Shown here: positions 1-10,704 of the stretch, piece by piece
Layout of the letters: every line of letters begins with the position of its first letter
How positions within the stretch are numbered: the first letter of the stretch is position 1
Assembly (NCBI RefSeq): GCF_019097595.1
Contig: NC_080716.1
Span: forward strand, 10,217,401 to 10,281,400
Reading direction: 5' to 3'
DNA from: Hemibagrus wyckioides
Lineage: Eukaryota; Chordata; Actinopteri; Siluriformes; Bagridae
Length of the DNA: 64,000 nucleotides
Notes under the pieces: model-generated
Told to the model about the DNA's origin: nothing
Databases searched by the model: none
The model's input: only the letters and a program-made list of their open reading frames with translations
Position numbers and translations under genes: made by a program

Positions 1-1294
1 TACAGGCCATACAGTACAATGTTGGCTTTGAGGGGTTTACAGTTGACTCGCCCTTTGGAGAAATAATACCAACAAAACAGTTTTGAAAATATATACAAGG
101 CACACAGCTCGAGCTGAACTGTGGCTTAACTGAGGCTGAGAAACGGGAAGAGCCAGAATTCACACACTATGCTGATAGCTCTAGCATTTCTTACTCTTGA
201 GGGTTTTTCCATGACCACTTCAGGTTTAATCCAAATATAAATACATGAAACTGAGTGCAATTGTTCCCGGTGTCCCCGCAGTGTTGATCTGGTTTCAGAC
301 TCAACTGATTCCACTGAACCCCATTGCAGTTTCGTTCATATTACTCATCAGTACAACTCACCATATTTATTGTTTTTTTATATTCATTTGGTGCTCTTAT
401 GCGCAGTTACACATCTCACTTTCTTCTGTGACCCACAACGTTTCCCTGTCACTCATGCTACATGTATGTTGTGAAAACTATTGATGTCATCAGCTAAAAC
501 ACGCGCACACACACACACACTACTTCCTGAAGAAATCCAGAGTAATCCACAGTTGTGTTCTCATTCATGGGAATTGCGGCACAGTTCCAGTGCAACAGAA
601 TTCACACCACCTCCTACAGGTAGTCTTGGGTTCAATACCATGATACACCTCCTTGTTCACATGACAGCTTTCACATTGCCAATTTTTATGTGAACTGTGC
701 TCTGTTTTAGACTAAACTGCCTGTGTGAAAGCTATAGATATTTGCATCACTAAACAGATACAGATAATGTAATTATTTAGACATTATTCTTTGAATAATC
801 TTGATTCTTTGAATCTTTATTCTTTTCCACAGCACCGGAAAAAGACCCATGCCATAAAGCTCTTAAAACTGTTTACATTTCCAGACATGGTCATACATTT
901 AAACAGTTTAAATATATGAACAAAGATGATTTACTAAACTCTGTACTAACCTAAGATTATGTACGATGGTTCACTTTTTAAACAAGAATTTACTCATCGG
1001 GTTAAAATCCTGGAAATCTGTTATTTCAGTATTTCTTCTAATCTAGAGCAGGTGTGGAAAGCCAGTTCAATAAGGATAATTACCTGCAGTGACGAACAAA
1101 GGACAAAATACATCAAATCTATTTTAGTCTAGCAGGAAGCTTGGGCTTTTTCAGGAACGCCACTAGTGTGCAGTCTAAATGAGTAAATCTAGGTCGTTCC
1201 TTATTTAGACCACTTCACTTTGTGAAGACTTTGGACCTAGAAATAGACTACATTTCTTGCTTTCTTTTTTTTTGTGTAATCATGACTATAACTA

Positions 1295-1721
1295 CACTAT
1301 ATTGCCAAAAGTTTTATGACGTCTGCCTTTACATACACAAGAACTTAATATAGAGTTGGCTCGCCCTTTGCAGCTATAACGGCTTCAACTCTTCTGGGAA
1401 GGTTTTCCACAAGGTTTAGGAGTGTGTTTATGGGAATTTTTGACATGTGTGTGGTCAGGCAATGATGTAGGATGAGAATGTGTGCAGGTCAGTCAACTTC
1501 CTCATCCATGTCTTTATGGACCTTGCTTTGTGTACTGGTGTACAGTCATGTTGGAACAGGAAGGGGTCATCCCCAAACTCTTCCCACAAGGTTGGGAGCA
1601 TGAAATTGTCCAAAATGTCTTGGTATGCTGAAGCATTAAGAGTTCCCTTTACTGGAACCAAATTCCAACCCCTGAATTCAATGATTTGGAGGGGTGTCCC
1701 AAAACTTTTGGCAATACAGTG
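1295..1721 (-). mobile_element. Tc1/mariner-like remnant, family A
   Basis: This is an internally deleted copy of about 427 bp. Both ends carry the terminal motif CACTATATTGCCAAAAGTTTT (left end) and its near inverse (right end), and TA dinucleotides flank it, as expected for Tc1/mariner insertion. The minus strand at 1455-1661 encodes a fragment of the transposase DDE domain, with FLFQHDCTPVHKARSIKTWM close to the end. Frames are broken, so the copy is non-autonomous. Confidence 0.8.
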
Positions 1722-2539
1722 TATATGAAAACATAACTCAGTATTTCCACTTCAGCCCTTGGGAGGCAAATTTACAACCCACCCAAGAGTTAGAGGTATA
1801 AAAGGTAAACCATGAATTACTACTCAGGTTGGCTGTCATGAATCGATTTCCAGAGTTGAAATAGTTGATGTTTTATTTAAGATTTGTGAAAAGAAATTGG
1901 CTCTATACTCTTCACAAATCTAATCAGGAAGAAAACTATTTAGCAAAATCTAACTACATTCATTTTGGTGTCATTTACACTTAAGGAAAAACTTTCAGAT
2001 GATTTTCCTGAGTTCTTGTAAGTCACCCTGACCTACATGGAGTATTCGCGTAGCCTACTTTAAACATTTGTTATATTGGATGAGAAGTGATTCAGTCCCT
2101 CTTGCTTGGCTGATGTATGTTTGTTGTATTTAAATCCTCTGTGGACACTTTGAGGTAGTGTGCTAACACTCTCCAGTTTGTACCGGACAAACTACACAGC
2201 GCTGATAAAACACAGGACATAGATTGGAAAATACACAAAGTAAACAGCCAGATGTTATGCTTTTGAACTCTACACTGGCCACGGGGAAAGCCTTTACATT
2301 CAGCCGAAGGTCCAGCGCACAAAGTGTTCCCATTACACCTTTTACCTTCCGTATTTTATCCAGCTAGCTAGAGTGATTAAGCTCTCGTTGTGAGGTTTTG
2401 CTCTTTCACCCAGTACTCCTGCTCATGTGTATAATAAAATGTTCAGGCATCCTGAGTAGAGAAAAGCTCTTAAGCTGCATTCTACTGTATTGAATGGTAT
2501 CTCAATACACCCACATACTTCTGGGGTTTTTTACATTTT

Positions 2540-3115
2540 AAATGAAAACTCTGGCTTAACCATCTTATTTGCATATTTGCTGTGTTAATAACCATGACTG
2601 GATAAATACAGTGTGACTGCTTTAAATAACAGCTCGTCTCACACATTTGCATTGGCGATGAAAAAAAAAAATTAAGGAACAGGTTTTGTTCTGAAACCAA
2701 GCGTGTATTATTATTTTTCACAGATTTCTGATAATATTTTGGCCTTTTTAGGTGTAGTTGACCAGGAGTTCACTGTCCAGCTTCTGCTAATTTTCAGCTG
2801 GCTGACACTCCCGAGACGTTATTGTTATTATTATGAAAACAAGTAAGTGTTACTATGTCCTGGTTTTCACGTGAAATGAGTTACTTGCTGTTCAGTTTCT
2901 GACAGGGTGTCTGTTGCTAAGCATCTTCCATAACAACCATTCTAACACCACATCGTTTCACACTGTGCACATAAGACACTACAATACAAGGTTAACACTG
3001 GCAAAAAAAAAAACATTTCTCTAATCAGGGTTAATGCTGGGTTTATAACGACGGTAACCCGGGGTTAAGTGTAGAGTGAAAAGCCTTTTGGTGTGCTTTG
3101 TGCAGTTCGAGACGC
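2540..3115 (+). repeat. Dispersed repeat R5, copy 1
   Basis: This segment shares many blocks, in the same order and orientation, with 35.43-35.91 kb. Examples are CTTATTTGCATATTTGC, AACCATGACTGGAT and CATCGTTTCACACTGT. It also contains a GGTTAA/TTAACC-rich stretch with an imperfect inverted character. I cannot assign a family, and the exact ends are uncertain. Confidence 0.55.
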
Positions 3116-4592
3116 AACCTTGAATTCAATCTGAACGTGTGCACTCGTAGCCCTGAATTTAATTCACGGTGTCACATTACAAAACCATCCATGAGTAGCT
3201 TGCAATAGCATTTCTTTCAACAGGAGGGAGTAGAATTATTTGAGTAACTCATATTATTGCCAATTTTAAGACCTCTTGTTGGACATGAATAACTAAAATG
3301 CAAACGTAAGCATACACAAAAAAAAGTGTACCATGGCAGGAGCAAAACGGCACTGCTTTTACACAAGAGCTCCTAAGTGGCTCAACAGAAAAGCGTTCAG
3401 ATTACTTGTACATATTACTCTCTCTCTCTTCAGTCAATTACTCTGCATGTTACACCATCCCATGATGCAGCATCAGCAGCAGTTGGAAAAGATACCATCA
3501 TGCATCTCAGAGGAAGCATACAATAGTTTTAAACATTCCTGGCTGATAGCTGTTGTGGGTGGGAATTGACCAAAGGGTGTATAGGCTATAGCAACTTATT
3601 ATCTACATCAACAAACAAATAAGTCAATTCTAAAGTTTTGTAGATTTATACGTTCACAGAAGATGGTATCAGAGCTCTATGATGTCTTCATGGCCTCAAA
3701 TCCTTTACAACTATTATTGAAAACAAAGATTATAATGCCAAGAAAAAGTAAAAAACCTGCAGTCTACAATGGCTGACCCCAAAAGCTGGTATCGCATTTC
3801 ACACCAGGGATTACAGTGGATGAGCAAAGGGAATTGTGTGTGAACAGAAATCCCTCGACGGCTGGCGATTTCAGAAAGACAACTCTTCAAAATGTACTCG
3901 GATGCCATGGAGACCGTGCTTAAAAACACAATATCACTCGTAGAAAACAGTGATATACACCTGCTGAAGAAGAAGAGAAAGTCAAGATTTCAATGTATAG
4001 CAAGACAATAATCAGCATTCTAAAATATTTTTTTGGAGGTCACTTATATTTTACACACAAGTTATAAAAAAGGGATGCATTGTGAAGCAAAAATCCGAAA
4101 ATGTGTATGGTAGAAATTCACACTGCGGGAATCAGCCTCCCTTTAATGGACTTGCTCAGTTGCACAACACACGAAAAACCCTGAACAGTGCAACCCACAG
4201 AATTAAAGAAAAACAGTATAATGAGCACACGCTCTGGATCAGAACGGCTGGCACACATTTTATGTTATATGGCCACACTGTAAAAGTTTAAAAATAATCT
4301 CTTCATCAGCTTTAAGACAACACCAGGCCAATGCCACTGTGATCTACGAATTTGGAGGTGTTTCTGTTTATGATGTTTCAATCCATCATTTCCCCCAGGT
4401 CAGAGACTTCTATCAGATTTTGGAGAGAACTTTATTTTTAAAATATGGTGAACCTGTAGTAAAAAAAAAAAAATATTACACCTCTGTTTGTTGCAATTTT
4501 TACACGATCGAATCGTAGCAGGAGTCTCTTGTTATGCAATTGTTAATAAACATCACTACATATAAAACAGGGCTTACTGTACACAGTATATA

Positions 4593-4680
4593 CACTGTAT
4601 TGCCAAAAGTTTTGGGACACCCCTCCAATTCATTGAATTCAGGGGTTGGGCTCGGCCCCTTAGTTCCAGTGAAAGGAACA
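4593..4680 (+). mobile_element. Tc1-like family A terminal fragment
   Basis: Only the left end of the family A element is present. It starts after a TA dinucleotide with CACTGTATTGCCAAAAG and runs as far as the TTCCAGTGAAAGGAACA block. The remainder of the element is missing, so this is a truncated relic. Confidence 0.75.
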
Positions 4681-6567
4681 TTTCAAGTCATTTCAAGTCC
4701 AAGTCATGCAGCCTTACTTGAAATATCTAAATATGTAAAGGCTGGATATTTATTAATAATTATTCAATGATTTTTTTCAGTCGAATCAGTGGACATGCCA
4801 ATATTTACAGTGGTGCTGATTATCAATACTATAAAACTGTGATAAGGATGAAAGCCCTTATCATGGTGATCTGATAAACCTTTCAGCGGAATAAACACAT
4901 AATGAAAGCAAAAGGAAAACTATCTTTCAAAAAAAAAACGTAAGCTTTCACTTTTCTGGAAGGTTTTCTCTGTTGAACCTATTCCATTTAAGGATATATG
5001 AAGAAGAAATGAAGGAAAATTACCACCACCCTAAAGATCAAAGATCTAAAAACTAGTCCAAATTTACCATGTTAGGAAATATGGATCTGTCAGTGAAGAG
5101 ATGCATGTATTTATGCATATCAAAATAGAAAGGAGTTCATATGCCAAGTCCAGACCCTGGGTTTACTTACAAAAGACCAAGCTGACTTTAGGGTTGAAGA
5201 GTCATCATGCTCTCTGTTGTCTTCCTCAGTCCCATTGCACGGGGGGTCTAATACTGTCCCAGAATGCAATCGCTTCATTACAGCCAACACCTCAAGCGCA
5301 TTTTAATCGGAGGAAGTGCTTCTGTTTCCCCATTCATCCTAACATACCTCACAGGCAGCATGCACTTGGCCTTCCAAGTACAAATCTATACTGGTTGGCA
5401 TTATTGGATATTTTTTTTACATAATGATGTTTTCTTGAACGTTTCACTAATGCAGTGACTCCAGTCATCCAATGAGGTAAAAGCACGCCCACTGTATGAC
5501 CCATGAGGACAGGGCCAGAAAGTCAGCACTTTACAGACAGATAAGAGCATGTGATTCTTGGTACGGAGGCTGCTGATAAGGGTTGTGCATGCACATGTTG
5601 TGTAGGAATGAACTCCACCACTACCACCGCCACTGAGAGGCCATCTTCCTGACTCAAATACAGCACAGTCCTGTTAATGATTTTACCATGAGGAACTTGG
5701 GCTTCGGTGAAAACAGCCAACTAGCACTGAGGACAGAGTGGAATTTTACCCTTTATCCTAACTCAACCCGATTTATGACGTGAAAGTTCAGCTCCTCACC
5801 AAAGGAAAAACAGGACTACACAAACAGCAGACTGTTATTCACTCAATTCTCTCTCTCAGATCCTAATCAATTCTTCAGGTCAAAGACCCGCAATGTCTAG
5901 GTGTCATTTTTTGTAAAAGTCCTTGAGAAAAGCAAATCATTTCTACCAGCTCCAGCTAAACAGGTTTAGATTAGGGTTACGGAAATATTACAGCACCGTT
6001 ATTCAAGTGTCAATATTGATTCAATTGTAACAATATATCAATATGCCATCTTGACCCTTTTGGGCATTAAATTCTCCCCTTCCAGCCAGCAAAAACTCTA
6101 GAGTACTAAAATCTACATTTACAGCTTAACATGGCCTACAGTCAGTTATTTCAAAATGATATCATGGAAATATAACATTTAGTGGTAAACGTTATTGTCT
6201 GTACGAGCTGGCCATACTGAAGATTCGAGTTTTTTTTTTCTTGTTCAGATTGTACACAGAGCATGGATAATGATTCCTCAAGGCTGCCTAAGATGTGCTC
6301 ATCTCGTATTCCTCTTGAAAGATAGCAGACACAAGCATTTAAAACCACGTTTATCTATAAGTTTGGAGATCATAATTTCTTCAAATATTTCACCACCAAC
6401 CAACATCACAGCGAAAACAGCTTGATCTCTCTTTGATTAAGTTTATGTGGTTGACCAAATGTTAAACAGAACCATATAACTCTGAGGTCACGTGCTTAAT
6501 AAAATATTAAAGATGTGACTGAAGATGTAATTTCTGGTCAAGATATTTTGTGGTTCACTGAAAACTA

Positions 6568-7405
6568 CACTATATTGCCAAAAGTTTTGGGACAACCCTC
6601 CAAATCATTGCATTCACAGGTGTTGTTTTTCAGGGGTTGGATTTGGCCCTTAGTTCCAGTGAAAGGAACTCAATGCTTCAGCATACCAAGACATTTTGGA
6701 CAATTTCATGCTCACAACTTTGTGGGAACAGTTTGGGGATGACCCCTTCGTGTTCCAACATGACTGTACACCAGTGCACAAAGTAAGGTCCATAAAGACA
6801 TGGATGAGCGAGTTTGGTGTGGAGGAACTTGACTGACCTGCACAGAGTCCTGACCTCAACCTGATAGAACACGTTTGGGATGAATTAGAGTGGAGACTGT
6901 GAGCCAGGTCTTCTCGTCCAGCATCAGCGCCTGACCTCACAAATGCGCTTCTAGAGGAACGCTTAAAAATTCCCATTAACACACTCCTAAACCGTGTGGA
7001 AAGCCTTCCCAGAAGAGTTGAAACTGTTATAGCTGCACAGGATGGGCCAACTCCATATTACATTCATGTGCATGTAAAGGCAGACGTCCCAGTATTGGCC
7101 TGGCTCACAGTCTCCACTCTAATTCATCCCATAGGTATTCTATAGGGCTGAGGCCAAGTTCCTCCACACCAAACTCGTTCATCCATGTCTTTATGGACCT
7201 TGCTTTGTGCACTGGTGTACAGTCATGTTGGAAGAGGAAGTGGTCAACCCCAAACTGTTCCCACAAAGTTGGGAGCATGAAATTGTCCAAAATGTCTTGG
7301 TATGCTGAAGCATTAAGCGTTCCTTTTACTGGAACTAAGGGGCCGAGCCCAACCCCTGAATTCAATGATTTGAAGGGGTGTCCCAAAACGTTTGCCAATA
7401 TAGTG
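6568..7405. mobile_element. Inverted composite of two Tc1-like family A copies
   Basis: A plus-strand copy (6568 to about 7091) runs directly into a minus-strand partial copy (about 7092 to 7405). Both outer ends have the family A terminal repeat and lie next to TA, so the 838-bp composite looks like a single insertion unit. The first arm keeps transposase-like text on the plus strand but with frameshifts and stops. The second arm encodes a C-terminal DDE fragment on the minus strand (7105-7398), with FQHDCTPVHKARSIKTWMNE. The internal junction, around CAGACGTCCCAGTATTGGCC, is also seen near 52.98 kb. Confidence 0.75.
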
Positions 7406-7830
7406 TATATGTCTCCTTAAGCACACAATTTGGTTCCTTTTTACACAAAGAATTTCTGAAAGCTGCCTAAACGTTGAAGTTTCACTTGTATCACCGAGAA
7501 CAAAATCATAAACCTAGATGTGTTCATGCGGTCGTGAATCTTAAAAGTGCGATTTTAAGTGTGACTTATGAGTATTATTTAAACAACATTAGGTAATTGT
7601 AAGCTATTTTTCGAGAAGGAAAGTTGTGCAAGAGTATGAAAAGGATCTCAGTGACAGAAAAATGGCTTCACAAACACTGGGGAAAATCCTCTACTGGCTT
7701 GGAGTATCTTAAAGAAAAACATAACAGCTGTTCCAATTCAAACAAAAGTGAAACTTAGAAGTGTTATGTGAATTATTTTAAGCATGATGGTGCCATATTT
7801 CGACTTCTGAATGAGGACAAATGCCTTTGG

Positions 7831-7876
7831 AAGAAGAAGGAGGAGGAGGAGAAGGAGGAGAAGGAGGAGAAGAGGA
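7831..7876 (+). repeat. Purine-rich GGA/GAA microsatellite
   Basis: This is an imperfect run of AAG, AGG and GAG triplets on the plus strand. It creates a spurious arginine-rich frame on one strand and a serine/phenylalanine-rich frame on the other. Confidence 0.9.
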
Positions 7877-8510
7877 AAACTTTCACTGCTTCTATACAGT
7901 CAGTTATATGAGAAGACGCCGCCATGCTATTTGGCACAGTGCAATGATGAGTTGGCAAAGAAAGTGAGTGAACTTCGACACACTGTCGCAGAACACGTCT
8001 GTTAATGTACACGAAGGTTATATAATTCAGTTAACAGCAAAATAAGCATAATGAGAAGTGGTTCTGTAACGTGTATTGTCATTACTTTGAGAGGTTTTTC
8101 AGGGAAACTAGACCAGCTTGTCAAGCCACAAAGCGTTGCCTGTGTTACCTGGCAAACAAACCGGCATCCGTTCAGCTCGAGCTAGGAAGGACTGGATTAT
8201 TTATCGCTTTAAAAACGAACCTGATTACTCAACCACCAAGTACCTAGTAGTATAACTAATAATAAAAAAATAACCAAATAGCGTTTTAGCCATTTTGAAT
8301 CACTGACGTTAGCTGGATGTTAGCAGGCTACTCTACACAGGCGACAGTCACTCATCATACTGTATCATATGACCTGTCTGTTAGCCGGCTAGCTACACAT
8401 GAGCATCTAAGTTTAATCGTCAACCGGTGAGATTTAAGAGATATATACAGCACATCTATTGATACAGACCACAAAGTGTTAATCTACACACTTATAAGAT
8501 TGTTAGTCAC

Positions 8511-8880
8511 CTTATCTGAAGACGCTGTAATTTCGCGGTGAGATGAGATGAGCTGCTGTTTATGTTCAGGTTCCGCTTTCTGATTAGCTTCCTCGCCGAT
8601 GGTAAATGTTACCCTTTCATTTCTGGAGCTCAGAAGCAAAGCTGCCCTTCATCAGAAAGAAAAATAAAACACGGAAAGACGTTTGGATTTTTTTTGTGTG
8701 TGGTTTAAATCATAATACAAGTTTATCAGCTCTAACCAGCGCCCGGTAGACTGAAGCAGCGGCGGTGAGGCGCTGTGTGACGCGCGACCGTGGCCGCTGT
8801 AAAAGACCCTTCCCATGATTCAGCGCGGCATCCCGTTGTCATGCGTGTGGCTGACCTGTGCACTGTGTTTATGGTCCACA
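8511..8880. promoter_or_regulatory. CpG-rich patch, possible promoter or first exon
   Basis: This patch is visibly richer in CpG than its AT-rich surroundings, for example CAGCGGCGGTGAGGCG and GACGCGCGACCGTGG near 8755-8795. Two weak splice-donor candidates are visible. One is on the minus strand, ATAAG|GTGACT ending at 8511; the other is on the plus strand, GGCG|GTGAGG near 8765. No convincing coding exon is attached to either, so the owner and direction are unknown. Confidence 0.3.
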
Positions 8881-9078
8881 GCTCAGCCGGATGCAAAAGT
8901 TTACACCTGTTTTGTGAATTTAATTTAAAAACCTCTGATGAAATATATTCATCATGTTAAAAATGAACCAAATCATATGGCAAGTGGTATGAAAAGAACA
9001 GTATGTATAATTTGGAAATGAAAAGAAATGATGGCAATAACATCATCTGTTACATGAATTGAAATATGTTATAGCTGT

Positions 9079-9108
9079 ATGTATATATATATATATATAT
9101 ATATATAA
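9079..9108. repeat. (TA)n microsatellite
   Basis: This is a pure TA dinucleotide run of about 30 bp, immediately left of a dispersed repeat. Confidence 0.9.
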
Positions 9109-9111
9109 CTG

Positions 9112-9322
9112 AGGAAGAAGCCTTTATTATCACCACACATACATTACAACACAGTGGAATTCTTTTCTTCACGTATCCCAGCTGAGGTCAGAGCACAGGG
9201 GCAGCTATGATACAGCACCCCTGTAGCAGAGAGGGTTAAGGGCCTTGCTCAAATGCCCAACATTTGCTGGGGCTTGAACCCTGATCTTCCAATCAACATC
9301 CCAGAGCCTTAACCACTTGGGC
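9112..9322 (+). repeat. Dispersed fish repeat R2 (AAGGGCCTTGCTC family)
   Basis: This copy contains GGGTTAAGGGCCTTGCTCAA and ends in the AGAGCCTTAACCACT block. It matches the segments at 33.48-33.60 kb and 43.74-43.88 kb. This sequence type is common and non-coding in ray-finned fish genomes. It abuts the Tc1-like copy to its right. Confidence 0.7.
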
Positions 9323-9745
9323 GTGGGTGGGATATATTAGGCAGCAAGTGAACATTTTGTGGGCAAGCGTAAGGATTTGAGCGAGTTTGACAAAGGGCCA
9401 AATGGTGATGGCTAGACCACTGGATCAGGGCATCTCCAAAACTGCAGCTCTTGTGGGGTGTTCCCGGTCTGCAGTGGTCAGTATCTATCAAAAGTGGTCC
9501 AAGGAAGGAACAGTGGTGAACAGGGTCATGGACGGTCAAGACTCACTGATGCACATGGGGTGCGAAGGCTGGCCCATGTGGTCAGATCCAACAGATACTG
9601 TTGCTCAAATTGCTGAAGAAGTTAATGCTGGTTCTGACAGAAAGGTGTCAGAATACACAGTGCATCGCAGTTTGTTGTGTATGGGACTGCATAGCCGCAC
9701 ACCAGTCAGAGTCCCCATGCTGACCCCTGTGCACTGCTGAAAGCG
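9323..9745 (+). mobile_element. Tc1-like remnant, family B (helix-turn-helix part)
   Basis: This is a truncated copy with neither terminal repeat. It retains the N-terminal DNA-binding text of Tc1 transposases ([31 protein letters not shown]), shifted between frames, and then a middle portion on the plus strand. Frames are interrupted, so it is inactive. Confidence 0.8.
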
Positions 9746-10029
9746 GTATAAAAGCAGTATGTGTAAAGTTTAAATAAATCAATTTTGAGACCCTATCAAA
9801 ATAAAGCAGTTCCCTGCCAGAATGTCACTTCAGGCACCAATTATTTAGTCAGCAGCATATATCTGTGACAATGGAGACAGATGAGCATCCCTGGTCCAAT
9901 ATATAAGATATTTTCAATTTTAAACAATTCAAAGGATACCAGCATGATAATGATGCAGGAATGTGGGGGGATGTTTTACATGGAGATTTGCTGGAATTTT
10001 AAGGCCTGTACATGTTTCATGTGTTAGAT

Positions 10030-10056
10030 TTATTTCTTTTCTTCTACTTCTTCTTC

Positions 10057-10089
<33 letters not shown>

Positions 10090-10120
10090 TTCTTATTATT
10101 ATTATTATTATTATTATAAC
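10030..10120 (+). repeat. TTC/TTA microsatellite
   Basis: A CTTCTT triplet run passes into a TTATTA run. The frame across it gives a meaningless poly-leucine/isoleucine peptide. Confidence 0.9.
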
Positions 10121-10704
10121 TGTTACTAAAGGTATTAAAGGTATCTTTAATATGACGCAAGCTAAATCTGTGGAGATATTAGCCCATATTAACTATTAGC
10201 TAATTGAGTGAGCTAGACTAGCTAGCCAGATCGTTTGATGTTTTATAGCTTTGTATATTCAGTATTGATTGTCTGTTGTGTTAAATACTGTATATCTAAG
10301 TGCTGCTAGAGCCTATAGGTAGCACTCAGTATGTATGGCATCTTTGATAGATAACTAATTAGGTAGTTAGAAACATTAGCTCACAAGCTACTGAAAACCC
10401 TATATTAGCTAAGCACATAATATTACCATTCTGTAAATAGTGTTAATCATAGGCACAACCCATATGATTAGTTAATGTAATTGCTGGAAAAAATGCATTT
10501 CTATAGAACATTGTCAGATTAGCTGTGTCAATTGTAGACATAAAAAGTAATGTAAACAGTAATTGCTCAGTAGTTTTTCATCGGACTGCACATATTACTC
10601 TTACTTGAGTAATGGTCTTCAACCCTTAATGGTCTTCATTTTACGTAAATGAATTGTTAATACAGTAGCAGTTAGGAAAGTCAGTGTGTTTTAGTCTTTT
10701 GACC

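Larger units (their letters stand above)
1..8510. other. Gene-poor left flank
   Basis: I find no exon or RNA gene that I can defend here. Open frames are short and do not resemble known proteins, apart from fragments of Tc1-like transposase. The stretch holds several Tc1-like copies, one dispersed repeat at about 2.54-3.12 kb, short poly-A/T runs and a CA run near 505-520. A distant intron or a 3' UTR of an unrecognised gene cannot be excluded. Confidence 0.6.

Noticed and set aside
1480..1728. Plus-strand frames antisense to Tc1 family A copies (also 7193-7420, 6650-6982, 48666-48974)
   Set aside because: They are antisense shadows of the transposase coding strand; their similarity to one another only reflects shared element descent.
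3333..3569. Plus-strand 78-codon frame with ATG (MAGAKRHCFYTRAPKWLNRK)
   Set aside because: No resemblance to a known family, no splice context or neighbours; length is within chance for AT-rich DNA.
5101..5424. 107-codon plus-strand frame
   Set aside because: Composition looks random, an overlapping frame is also open, and no family is recognised.
7773..8012. Arg-rich and Ser/Phe-rich frames on opposite strands
   Set aside because: Both are driven by the GGA/GAA microsatellite at 7831-7876.
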